Below are positions 8,220-16,933 of a stretch of DNA of 63,800 bases, piece by piece. Position numbers and translations under genes: made by a program. This DNA is from Planctomycetota bacterium (GTDB lineage Bacteria; Planctomycetota; Planctomycetia; Pirellulales; Pirellulaceae). The stretch is from NCBI GenBank assembly GCA_029259935.1, contig JAJDEH010000448.1, positions 1-63,800 of the forward strand. Reading direction: 5' to 3'. The notes beneath the pieces were generated by a model, which was given only the letters and a program-made list of their open reading frames with translations, was not told the DNA's origin and ran no database searches. Each line of letters starts with the position of its first letter. The stretch's first letter is position 1.

Positions 8220-9326
8220 TTACCTTTTTCTGCGGCTGATGGTATGTCCGCCGTTATAGACTTCCCAACTCCACGCTCGGCTACTCATTCGCTTTCCGTC
8301 CGCGACCGGCGTTACCGTGTAGACGTCCACCAGCTCGTAAGCCGCCCACTGATAAGGAAAGTTGTAATCCTTACGTTTCATTTGCACCTTCTTCACGGTC
8401 AGGCTATTTCTCCGTTGGGCATGCGTCTCCAACTGCTCGTAGCCGAGTTTTAGTGTCGTGCTGCGGGATGCTTCAACGCTCACTTTTTTGATGGTGACAC
8501 CGGCTTTGACAGTTTGTGTGTTGTCGAAGTTGAGTGTGAAGCCCGCGCTGCGGAAGTCTTCCGATTCGAATCCTTCCCGCACTTCGTAGTCCTTGGAGAA
8601 GTCTTCGCTGTATACCTCGCCTTGCTTGTAGTACTGCTCGCGGGAAATGACGTAATAGGGGTGGGCCTTGGCTTGTCGAATCCTTGCGGTGGGACCGAAG
8701 TCGGGGTCGACAATGGCTGCGGTGGAAACAATGTCCTCGCTGACGAGAGTGCGAGGGGTCTTGTCCTTGAAGTCACTGAACTCGGCCAGCTTCGGAGCGG
8801 AAGTTGCTGTTGGCTTGTTAGCCTTCGTGGGTGCCGCCGGCATCGGGAGAGGAAGCAGTGTAAAATCCTGCGACCCGTCGTCGGATCGCGCCCAGCGCAG
8901 GACATTGCCAGTTCCTCCGATCGCGACATACTCGTTACGCGTGGCCTCCCGGATATTGATCTTGCCCTTCCCCGCCGGCACGATTTTGAACACCTGGGCC
9001 GTGTCTCCTTTCTTATGCCGATACGTGCGCACATTTCCGGGACCCTCAACCGACATATATTCGCCATTCTGCGCGTTGATGATGTGCCAACCGCCTGGGG
9101 CCGGTGCAAACAGCCATTTCTGTTCTTCCTTTGCTTCAAATTTCCATCGCAGCACGTTGCCATCGGATCCTTTGGCGATGCACTCGCCGGAGGTCGGCTG
9201 CAGGATGACGTAATACATTGGGATGTCTAGGTTCGGCATCTGGGCGAATGTGACCGAGGTGGTCAGCGACATCAAACAGCCCAACGTAGCAACGGCCCAC
9301 GCGCGAATTTTGAAATTGAACGACAT
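8220..9326 (-). CDS. secreted ricin-type beta-trefoil protein with possible pore-forming-like C-terminus
   Basis: 368 residues from the ATG that sits 6 bases after a clear AAGGAG. A signal peptide ends at TFAQ. Residues about 35-165 contain three beta-trefoil repeats with Q-x-W-like cores (KEEQKWLFAPAPGGWHIINA, NGEYMSVEG, NEYVAIGGTGNVLRW), as in ricin-B/fascin-type lectin modules. The C-terminal 170 residues have long alternating Ser/Thr-rich strands (FTLNFDNTQTVKAGVTIKKV, VEASRSTTLKLGY), reminiscent of aerolysin/ETX-MTX2 stems, though this is only a pattern judgement. It is a stand-alone gene. It may be a lectin-like surface or secreted protein; a toxin role is speculative. Confidence 0.75.
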   Translation of the reverse strand: MSFNFKIRAWAVATLGCLMSLTTSVTFAQMPNLDIPMYYVILQPTSGECIAKGSDGNVLRWKFEAKEEQKWLFAPAPGGWHIINAQNGEYMSVEGPGNVRTYRHKKGDTAQVFKIVPAGKGKINIREATRNEYVAIGGTGNVLRWARSDDGSQDFTLLPLPMPAAPTKANKPTATSAPKLAEFSDFKDKTPRTLVSEDIVSTAAIVDPDFGPTARIRQAKAHPYYVISREQYYKQGEVYSEDFSKDYEVREGFESEDFRSAGFTLNFDNTQTVKAGVTIKKVSVEASRSTTLKLGYEQLETHAQRRNSLTVKKVQMKRKDYNFPYQWAAYELVDVYTVTPVADGKRMSSRAWSWEVYNGGHTISRRKR

Positions 9327-9614
9327 GATCATCTCCTTGTTCTGGTTTCTGGGATAACTTGCGGCCTTCGTAAGACGCTTCACGGCTGACGTGGCGAGCC
9401 TTCACGATGGCAACTACTTGGCCTTACGGGATCGCGTCGAGAACCTGCGCTCATTCCCAAAATTTCCCATGACTTTGGGAATAGGCCCGCCGGCGCTCGA
9501 ATCCCGGGTTCCTCGCGGACCGCAAAAAGCAGTGGAAGATTGTCTGTTTCACCAGTTTGTGGGAAAATTGACGGATTGCAGACGCAGAGCAGAACAGGCG
9601 CCACCGTAAGGCCA

Positions 9615-10259
9615 ATGAACGACAGTCCCTCACTAAGAACGAGCGTGAGCTTGCTGGGTCGGATTCGTAAGGACGAAAAGGATCCGCAGGCGTGGCGCGA
9701 GTTCGTGGATCGGTACGGACGCCACATCTACGCGTGGTGTCTGAACCGAAGACTGCAGCCAGCGGACGCGGAAGACGTGACGCAACAGGTACTCGTCAAA
9801 TTGGCGCAGCGTCTGGGGACTTTTGAATACGATCGAAACCAGACATTTCGCGGTTGGCTGCGGCGAATTACGGAGAATGCGGTCACGGATTTCTTTCGTG
9901 AATCACGAGCAAGAAAGGGCACGGAACGGACGATCGACGGCCTGGAAGAACTTGACCGGCTAGAAGCACGCGAAGATCTGACCACTAGGCTGGGCGACGC
10001 CTTTGATTTGGAGTTGCTGGACGTGGCCAAGGCCAGAGTCCGTCTTCGAGTCGAGCCGCGCCGTTGGCGGGCGTGGGAATTGACCGCGGTCGAGCAAGTC
10101 AAGGGAGAGGCCGTCGCCGAACAACTGGATATGAAATTACCGACGGTGTATAGCAGCCGTTATCAGGTTCAAAAAATGATTGCCGACGAAGTCAAAGAAC
10201 TCGAGGCGGAATCGCGCGATTTGCTCGAGTCGCGCGAGGACGTTAACGATCATCGCTGA
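9615..10259 (+). CDS. ECF-type RNA polymerase sigma factor
   Basis: 214 residues from the chosen ATG; 25 further codons upstream are unlike the family. Region 2 is clear (WREFVDRYGRHIYAWCLNRR, then DAEDVTQQVLVKLAQ and FRGWLRRITENAVTDFFRES). A linker leads to region 4, with RRWRAWELTAVEQVKGEAVAEQL and a recognition-helix-like PTVYSSRYQVQKMIADEV. This is the planctomycete ECF type that occurs next to protein-kinase genes. The convergent neighbour (10415-13024) is such a kinase with a zinc-finger head, so the kinase may control this factor. No typical anti-sigma gene is adjacent. Confidence 0.9.
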   Translation: MNDSPSLRTSVSLLGRIRKDEKDPQAWREFVDRYGRHIYAWCLNRRLQPADAEDVTQQVLVKLAQRLGTFEYDRNQTFRGWLRRITENAVTDFFRESRARKGTERTIDGLEELDRLEAREDLTTRLGDAFDLELLDVAKARVRLRVEPRRWRAWELTAVEQVKGEAVAEQLDMKLPTVYSSRYQVQKMIADEVKELEAESRDLLESREDVNDHR

Positions 10260-10298
10260 AATGATGCCACGTGACGTTGGATGACTTGTGGAGCATGT

Positions 10299-10397
10299 GT
10301 AGGCCGGATCAAGCGAAGCGCCGCTCCGGCAGTCCTCGGCTTCTCTTGAATTCGTGGATGCCGGAACGTCGTCGCTTCGCTCCTCGGTCCGGCCTAC
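10299..10397 (-). repeat. dispersed REP-like repeat, copy A (complete inverted repeat)
   Basis: It opens with GTAGGCCGGATCAAGCGAAG and closes with the inverse CTTCGC...TCCGGCCTAC, giving a long imperfect stem of roughly 30 bases on each side. On the minus strand it reads as the same element found at 36574 and 46643, including TTCCGGCATCCACGAATTCA. It sits between the convergent sigma-factor and kinase genes. It is likely a small palindromic repeat of the REP/BIME or MITE type. Confidence 0.8.
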
Positions 10398-10414
10398 AAG
10401 AATTAGAATGGACG

Positions 10415-13024
10415 CTACTGACCGGCGACGCCGGTATTGATCGCGCTAACTCGCTGCTCAAGCCAGGCCACATCTCCCTCGAAGCGTTTGTTCTTGGTTC
10501 GCTCGGCAAACGTGGCAAGCCGCACTAAACACTCTTTCAGTGCCGATTTCACTTCTTCGCCATGTGGCTGCCGTGCATCGGCGCGTGCCAAAGATCTTGC
10601 GGCATGCACCAGCTTTGCATGCAGGTGGCCGTTCTCCGGGTCGGATCGAGCCAGCCGGGAGCGGATTTCGACGCACTTGAGCGCCGCTTCGTAGGCTGGT
10701 TCGATTTCTCCAACGGCGAGCGCCGCGTCCGCGACCTTTTGATAGCCGAAACTGACCTGCCATTGAATCAGATCGTTGGCCGGAGCTGATACTCCGACCT
10801 TGAGTGCCCTTTGCAACGATTGCTGATAATTCGCATAGGCTTGTTGCGGGTTGCCGTTCTTCCCCTCCATGTCGCCGAGCCTTTCGTAAGCCGTCGACAG
10901 GTCCATTTGGCACCTTGTGTCGAATGGAAATTCCACCAACAGGCTTTCGAGTGTCTGCTTCATTTCGAGGAAGGCCGTGCGGGCCTCGTTGAACTGCCCC
11001 GACTGTACATGCCAGTCCCCAATTTTCTGGCAGGCATGTGAATATTCCCCGCGAATAAACTTGTCGCCGGGCACGCGATCGAGAATCGTCACACAACGGG
11101 TGCGGGCGGCCTTGAACATTTCCAGACCCGCGGCCCGGCGGCCTGTATGGTTGAGTCCTTCTCCGCAAAAGATTTCGAGTTCAGCCAGTTTTCCCAGTTC
11201 GGCTGGATCGTCCGCTTTCAGACGCACCGCCCGCTCACGGTGCGGTAAGGCTCGATGAAACAGTTCGTTGGCCGACTTCCACTGCCCTTCCTCCGCAAGG
11301 GTGTCTCCATATTCCGTCAGCGCGTCGGCCAGGTCGCTCGCGGTCGTGTCGTCATCGAACTGGTCATCAAGGCTTTGAAACAAATCGATTGCCTGTAGAT
11401 AAAGCCTTCGTGAGCCGGTCGCGCCTCCTTGCCCTTGCTGGTCGCCCAATTGCAGCACGACGTCGGCCAGACCCAAGATCGCCGAAGCCCGACAGCGAGT
11501 GAGACGCCGGTTGGAGACGTGCTGTTCGCCAAGATCTTCAAGTTCGGTGAGGACCGATTTCAACAGAGTGCGGCGTTCTTCCTGTTCGGCGGGATTGTTA
11601 GTGATCACATGTTGAATGTCGTACAACATGGATTCCATGACGCGCATCGTTGCGTCGGCCTGGATCCGGGATTGTTCAGCCTCTTTGGCAGCCTGATCCG
11701 CCGATTGTCGGGCCTCCGCTTCCGCCGCGGTTAAATCTTGGTTGGCCGTGGTGAGCCGGTCGGAACGATCGTTGGCAACTCGCGCCAAATAACCCGAGAC
11801 GACCGAGGCGGTCGCCAAAACAAGAATCAACGCCAAACTTAGCCCGGCTAGCGCGGGGTGACGTCGGCTCCATCGCCACAGCCTTCCGGACACGCCAACT
11901 GGATGAGCTTCGATCGGCTGACCGGCCAGAAAACGACCCAGATCGTCCGCAAGCTCGCCGGCAGTCGGATAGCGGTCACGCGGAGACTTGGAAAGGCACT
12001 TTATGGTGATCGTCTCCAGATCGCGCGGGACGGCCCCGTTCAACTGTCGCGGAGCGATCGGTTCGGAGTGAATCACCTTGTAGAGAATGCCAACTTGGTC
12101 TTCGCCGACAAACGGTGCTCGTCCCGTCAGCAGATGGTAGAGAATGGCACCTAGCGAATAGACATCGCTGGTTACCGAGACATCCTTCAGTCGCCCCTCG
12201 GCCTGCTCGGGCGGCATGTAACTGGGCGTACCCAGGACTTCTCCGGATGTCGTCAGTTCGGCTCCGGATTCAATTTGCTTTGCTAGTCCAAAATCGGCGA
12301 TCTTCGGCTGACCGCTCGGTTCGATTAGAATGTTCGACGGTTTGAGATCACGGTGAATAATGCCGCGCCCATGAGCAAAGTGCGCGGCTTCGGCGATCTG
12401 CTTGAGGATCGACGCGGCCTTGTCTGGTTCCCAGGCAACACCCAGCTTGCGCGACAAGGTACCGCCGGCAACGAACGCCATCGAAAAGTAAACGTAGGGA
12501 CCAATCTCGCCAACGTCATGGATCGGTACGATGCCGGCATGATCCAGTCGGGCCGCCGACTCGGCCTCCACGCGAAAGCGATTTCGTAACGAAGCCTTTC
12601 CCAAATCGTGGGCGGCAATCATCTTCACGGCAACGATTCGATTGAGCTTTAGCTGGCGGGCCCGATAAACGATCCCCATGCCTCCCCGTCCAACGACCTC
12701 AAGCAGCTCATAGTCGCTGATGGTGACCGGGGATTGAACCGACGGGACCGGGCCGCCGTTGCCCGCAGCCTGGATAACTCCATCCGTTAGTCGGCCAAGC
12801 AGTGCATCACTCCACACCTCCCTCGTGGCCGGGTCATTCGTGGCCGGGCATCCATCTTTGTCCGTGGCGGCCTCCTCACTCGCGACCTGACCGCTCGTCA
12901 GTGCGTCAAGTCGTTCCAGGCAATCCGAGCAACTCCCCACGTGCGACTCCACCGAACTCTGCTCAGGTTCACCAAGGTCGGCCTGAAGAAACTGTTGAAG
13001 CAAAACTTGCGACGGACAATGCAC
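10415..13024 (-). CDS. Ser/Thr protein kinase with zinc-finger head, membrane anchor and TPR-like tail
   Basis: 869 residues, GTG start with GGAG upstream. In order: an anti-sigma-type zinc finger (H28, C32, C35); a Hanks-type kinase domain about 105-370 with GRGGMGIVYRAR, VAVKM (K134), HRDLKPSNIL (D226) and DFGLAK; one membrane helix about 385-412; a short coiled coil (TTANQDLTAAEAEARQSADQ); and a long helical TPR-type C-terminal region predicted outside the cytoplasm. All catalytic residues are present. This is the common planctomycete architecture, and the convergent ECF sigma factor suggests a regulatory pair. Substrates are unknown. Confidence 0.93.
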   Translation of the reverse strand: MHCPSQVLLQQFLQADLGEPEQSSVESHVGSCSDCLERLDALTSGQVASEEAATDKDGCPATNDPATREVWSDALLGRLTDGVIQAAGNGGPVPSVQSPVTISDYELLEVVGRGGMGIVYRARQLKLNRIVAVKMIAAHDLGKASLRNRFRVEAESAARLDHAGIVPIHDVGEIGPYVYFSMAFVAGGTLSRKLGVAWEPDKAASILKQIAEAAHFAHGRGIIHRDLKPSNILIEPSGQPKIADFGLAKQIESGAELTTSGEVLGTPSYMPPEQAEGRLKDVSVTSDVYSLGAILYHLLTGRAPFVGEDQVGILYKVIHSEPIAPRQLNGAVPRDLETITIKCLSKSPRDRYPTAGELADDLGRFLAGQPIEAHPVGVSGRLWRWSRRHPALAGLSLALILVLATASVVSGYLARVANDRSDRLTTANQDLTAAEAEARQSADQAAKEAEQSRIQADATMRVMESMLYDIQHVITNNPAEQEERRTLLKSVLTELEDLGEQHVSNRRLTRCRASAILGLADVVLQLGDQQGQGGATGSRRLYLQAIDLFQSLDDQFDDDTTASDLADALTEYGDTLAEEGQWKSANELFHRALPHRERAVRLKADDPAELGKLAELEIFCGEGLNHTGRRAAGLEMFKAARTRCVTILDRVPGDKFIRGEYSHACQKIGDWHVQSGQFNEARTAFLEMKQTLESLLVEFPFDTRCQMDLSTAYERLGDMEGKNGNPQQAYANYQQSLQRALKVGVSAPANDLIQWQVSFGYQKVADAALAVGEIEPAYEAALKCVEIRSRLARSDPENGHLHAKLVHAARSLARADARQPHGEEVKSALKECLVRLATFAERTKNKRFEGDVAWLEQRVSAINTGVAGQ

Positions 13025-13189
13025 TGGAATCGGTCTCCAAAGGGTTGGTCGCGGATATTATACCCGAGCGAACTGCCGCCGACGTCAACGCGCGGTCGCG
13101 GACGGCTCGAATGAATTTTTGAGATGCCGGGATCATGGACTAGAATCACAAGTTTGCACTTCAGCGAACCGCGATGGCCGGTTTAGGAA

Positions 13190-13483
13190 ATGAACGAAAG
13201 ACTAACCAAGACGTCAGCGGCGGCCGTCGCCAGCCTTGTACTCGGAATTGCGAGTATGCTGTGTCTTGGTTTCTTGGCCGGTATCCCAGCCGTGATCTGT
13301 GGCCACCTATCACTTGCGAGGATGAAGAAAGATACACTTCTCGCTGGCCGACCCTTGGCAATCGCCGGGTTGATCATGGGATACGTTGGGACTGCCTGGT
13401 CCCTCGTTCTAATCATCGTCATGATCGTTCTATCGGCGGCAGCACCGCAGTCCAGCGAACCGTTTGTCTATCCGCTGTTCTGA
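13190..13483 (+). CDS. DUF4190-like small membrane protein
   Basis: 97 residues with two strongly hydrophobic segments separated by the typical HLSLARMKK turn (SLVLGIASMLCLGFLAGIPA, then GRPLAIAGLIMGYVGTAWSL), which fits DUF4190. The function is unknown. The last codons merge into an unrelated coding remnant in another frame (13480-13773), so the C-terminus may have been altered by a fusion. Confidence 0.75.
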   Translation: MNERLTKTSAAAVASLVLGIASMLCLGFLAGIPAVICGHLSLARMKKDTLLAGRPLAIAGLIMGYVGTAWSLVLIIVMIVLSAAAPQSSEPFVYPLF

Positions 13484-13773
13484 ATCAGTACATTCGTCTG
13501 GGACAGGAAGAAGCGTTTCTACTTCAGCAACTGGACGGCACGCGCACCTACGGCAGCATTGCGGAGTCCTTTGTGTCCCGCTTCCAGGAGGAGGTCACGG
13601 CCGAAGAGATTCGGCAGTTTGTCAGAACGGCACAACGAGCCGGATTGATCCTTCGCCGGGACGACGACAGCCAGTCGGCGGACGCCGCGCCCACGTCGCT
13701 GTGGCAGCTCGATAGAATCCGGCCACGCTCGAACAAATCAGCAAATGTTTATTTGTGCGGCAATTTGTGCTAG
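13480..13773 (+). pseudogene. fragment of a PqqD-like/winged-helix N-terminal domain
   Basis: The frame encodes YIRLGQEEAFLLQQLDGTRT, then IAESFVSRFQEEVTAEEIRQ and FVRTAQRAGLILRR. This is the winged-helix/PqqD-like domain that opens larger planctomycete proteins such as membrane-bound peptidases or HlyD-type adaptors. Here there is no start codon of its own and the protein ends soon after the domain, so it appears to be a stranded piece abutting the DUF4190 gene. It overlaps that gene's stop codon by a few bases in a different frame. Confidence 0.55.
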
Positions 13774-13853
13774 TCTCAAGCAACCGAGCGACGCGTCGCA
13801 ACAACCCGCTCGGGCGGAGATCCTACCAACTACTTTCCCACCGTTTGTCCGTC

Positions 13854-15572
13854 ATGGCCATGAAGTGTTCAATCCGACTGGTTGTCTTTTCGATTACTTG
13901 CTGCCTGATCGAATTCGGCTTTTCCGCGAGCCATGCCGAGTGCCGGGCGGACGAGCCTTTGCATGTTCGCATCGATCGTCTGGTGGATGCCCAACTGGGT
14001 GATTGGAAAGTGCATTCTCCATCTAGCGACGCGGAATTCGTGCGACGGATTTATTTGGACCTAGCCGGACGGATTCCGACAACGGAAGAGACTCGCCAGT
14101 TCCTGGCCAATGCCGCGGCCGACAAACGATTGACGCTGATCGATCAATTGCTCGGCGGGACCGAGTATCCGCGACGAATGCACGAGTTGTTCCATGCGAT
14201 GTTGATGGAACGGCGCGGCGAGCACGAGGAGTGGTCAAAATTCTTGCGAACGGCGTTTGAGCAAAACATGCCGTGGGACGAGATGGCCCGCGCGATTATT
14301 AAGCCGGATGCCGACGATGAAGCGACGCGCGGCGCTGCTTACTTTCTCACCGCGCGATTGATCAAGGAAGGCGCGATGGCACCGGTGGATGTTCCTGGCC
14401 TGACGCGGGACGTCGGCCGGTTGTTGGCTGGCGTGGATCTGCAATGCGCCCAGTGTCACGACCACATCAGCATTGACGATTACTTGCAGCGCGACTTTCA
14501 AGGTTTGCACATGATCTTCGAGAACGTGCAGACCCGCCGAGATGTCAAGTTCCCGGCCGTGGCCGAAAAAGTTCTGATCAAGAAACAAGACTTCATGTCG
14601 GTCTTTACCCAAGAGCCGATGCAGACCGCCCCGCGAGTACCGGGCGGCCAGGAAATCGAAATCGTGTCGTTTACCAAGGGCGAAGAATTCGCGGTTCCCC
14701 CCGATACAAAGACACGCACTCCGGGCGTGCCAAAATTCAGCCCGCTGGGCGAACTGGCTTCGCGATTGACAACGGCGGAGAATCCTCTGTTTAGCAAGAA
14801 CATCGCCAATCGATTGTGGTTCATGATGATGGGACGAGGATTGGTCGAACCGCTCGATTTGCAACATGGTCAAAATCCGCCGACGCATCCTGAACTGTTG
14901 GAGTTGATAGCCGCCGAATTCGCCGCTCATGATTTCGATATCAAGTGGTTGCTGCGTGAACTGGCCTTGTCGGCAACTTACCAGCGGACTTGCGTTTTGC
15001 CTGACGGCCAAGACGAACCGCCGCTTGCATCGTACGCTCTGGGCAATCAAAAGCGATTGTCGGCCGAGCAGCTATTTTGGACCACGATGACGGCTATTGG
15101 CGAGATCGATCGGCAACGCCAGCAGCTTGTTGAAACCGCGAAGACGGAAGGTAAGCCCGAGGAAGAGGTCCAAGCCGCGGCGCACTTTACCGCCGAGCAG
15201 GTGTTGGCCAAGTCCGCGGACCTAACCGAACTGCACAAGCGATTCTTGAAGGCGTTCGCCAGCCCGCCCAAAAAGCCGGAAGTCGAATTCGAGCCAACCG
15301 TGAAAGCGGCTCTGTTCATTATGCACGACGAGAATGTGCTGGCGTTGTTACAACAGCGGCCAGGCAATTTGACCGATCGCTTGATGAGTATCGAGCCGGT
15401 CGAAAAACTGGCCGATGAATTGTTTTTGAGTATTCTCAGCCGCCTGCCCAACGACGAGGACCGCCAGGATGTGGTTCAGCATTTGGCTGCGAATCAAGAC
15501 CGTCGCGCCGAAGCCATCGCGGAATTGGCCTGGGCGCTGCTGGCGTCGACGGAGTTTATTCTCAATCACTAA
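13854..15572 (+). CDS. DUF1549/DUF1553 protein, exported
   Basis: 572 residues from ATG 13854; an equally good ATG lies 6 bases on, and the signal peptide (MKCSIRLVVFSITCCLIEFG) argues against starts further upstream. DUF1549 comes first (EFVRRIYLDLAGRIPTTEET), then a heme-type CAQCHDH motif near residue 200. The DUF1553 part follows (ENPLFSKNIANRLWFMMMGR, LLRELALSATYQRT). It heads a second operon with a DUF1501 protein and a WD40 protein. An oxidative role is inferred only from the CxxCH motif. Confidence 0.92.
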   Translation: MAMKCSIRLVVFSITCCLIEFGFSASHAECRADEPLHVRIDRLVDAQLGDWKVHSPSSDAEFVRRIYLDLAGRIPTTEETRQFLANAAADKRLTLIDQLLGGTEYPRRMHELFHAMLMERRGEHEEWSKFLRTAFEQNMPWDEMARAIIKPDADDEATRGAAYFLTARLIKEGAMAPVDVPGLTRDVGRLLAGVDLQCAQCHDHISIDDYLQRDFQGLHMIFENVQTRRDVKFPAVAEKVLIKKQDFMSVFTQEPMQTAPRVPGGQEIEIVSFTKGEEFAVPPDTKTRTPGVPKFSPLGELASRLTTAENPLFSKNIANRLWFMMMGRGLVEPLDLQHGQNPPTHPELLELIAAEFAAHDFDIKWLLRELALSATYQRTCVLPDGQDEPPLASYALGNQKRLSAEQLFWTTMTAIGEIDRQRQQLVETAKTEGKPEEEVQAAAHFTAEQVLAKSADLTELHKRFLKAFASPPKKPEVEFEPTVKAALFIMHDENVLALLQQRPGNLTDRLMSIEPVEKLADELFLSILSRLPNDEDRQDVVQHLAANQDRRAEAIAELAWALLASTEFILNH

Positions 15573-15647
15573 TGGTTTGTCGTTGATCGCTCCGCTATCA
15601 GACCGTTCGGCTCGCGTCGCTATCAACGACAAACAACTGGCATCACT

Positions 15648-16931
15648 ATGAATCACAATCGATGTAAGCCATGGGAACATGATCTCTCGCGTCGCCACAT
15701 GCTGGGCGCGTTGGCGGGCGGCGCGGCGGGACTCGGACTGGGCGGGCTGCTTGAGCCGGCGGTCGCCGAAGAGCTGAAGAAGAGCGACAAACAGGTATTG
15801 CTAATCTGGCTGGACGGCGGCATGAGCCAATTGGAAAGTTGGGACCCCAAGCCGAATACGCAATTCGGCGGCCCGTTCCGCGCGATTCCAACTTCGCTGC
15901 CCGGCGTCCATATTAGCGAGTTGCTGCCGCGCTCGGCCCAACTGATGAAGCAATTCTCGGTGGTCCGCAGCATGAAAACCGAAGACGCCAATCATTCGTC
16001 GGGCGTGCCCAAGATTCTCCGCGGGCAACCCAAGAACCGGGGCGTGGTGTATCCCTATTTGGGATCGGCCGTCGCCAGGTTGATGGGGCCAACGGAAAGC
16101 GGACTGCCGCCCTATATGTGGGTCAAGCCGGGTAATGGCGGATTCATCTCCAAGCACGCCGGGTTCCTGGGAGCAAAATACGGAGCGCTCGCGCTGGGCG
16201 ATGGCAAACCGCCGGCAAACTTGCTGCGCCCCGATTCTCTTGGCAAAGATGCCGACCAAGCTCGGCAAGAGCTGCGCGAGCGATTCAACCGCCGTTTTGC
16301 CGGGCGGCAGCGAAAGGCAAACAGCGAAGCCCACAGCTATGTTTACGATGTCGCGCGGACCTTGATGAAACATGAAGACCTGTTTGACGAGGAGACGCTG
16401 CTCGAGAAAGACAAGGTTCGTTACGGCAACCACGACCTTGGCAAACATACGCTGTTGGCGCGGCGTCTGATTGAAGCGGGCGTGCGGTTCGTTCAAGTCA
16501 CTTCCTACGGCTGGGACACGCACGGCGACAACTTCAATGCGCATGCCAGCCGCATGCCGAAAGTCGATCAAGCGTTTTCGGCGCTGGTCGAAGACATGAA
16601 TGAGCGCGGGATGATGGACCGTGTGTTGGTGATCATGATGGCCGAGTTCGGCCGCACGCCGCGTGTGAACGGATCGGTCGGACGCGATCACTGGCCCAAC
16701 GCCTGGTCGATGGCGATGACCGGTTGCGGAGTGAAGCCCGGCGTCGTGGTTGGCGAAACGAATGCCGAGGGAACCGACGTCGCCAGCGAACCCTATGACA
16801 TCGGCCATATGTTCCACACTTGGTATCGCGCGCTGGGCATCGATTCCGCCACGGAAGAATACATGAATGGAACTCAACCGCTGCCCATTGCCCACGACGA
16901 CATGTCTCCCGTCCAGGATCTTTTGAGCTAG
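15648..16931 (+). CDS. DUF1501 domain protein
   Basis: 427 residues. The N-terminus has a twin-arginine-like signal (SRRHMLGALAGGAAGLGLGG). The DUF1501 core is clear: LLIWLDGGMSQLESWDPKP near residue 50, EAGVRFVQVTSYGWDTHGDN, and the C-terminal MAEFGRTPRVNG followed by GRDHWPNAWS. It is coupled to the DUF1549/1553 gene 75 bases upstream and to the WD40 gene 2 bases downstream. The catalytic role is unknown. Confidence 0.93.
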   Translation: MNHNRCKPWEHDLSRRHMLGALAGGAAGLGLGGLLEPAVAEELKKSDKQVLLIWLDGGMSQLESWDPKPNTQFGGPFRAIPTSLPGVHISELLPRSAQLMKQFSVVRSMKTEDANHSSGVPKILRGQPKNRGVVYPYLGSAVARLMGPTESGLPPYMWVKPGNGGFISKHAGFLGAKYGALALGDGKPPANLLRPDSLGKDADQARQELRERFNRRFAGRQRKANSEAHSYVYDVARTLMKHEDLFDEETLLEKDKVRYGNHDLGKHTLLARRLIEAGVRFVQVTSYGWDTHGDNFNAHASRMPKVDQAFSALVEDMNERGMMDRVLVIMMAEFGRTPRVNGSVGRDHWPNAWSMAMTGCGVKPGVVVGETNAEGTDVASEPYDIGHMFHTWYRALGIDSATEEYMNGTQPLPIAHDDMSPVQDLLS

Positions 16932-16933
16932 CC

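Noticed and set aside
8514..9230. 238-codon plus-strand frame
   Set aside because: It is antisense to the beta-trefoil gene, whose AAGGAG, signal peptide and repeats make it the real one.
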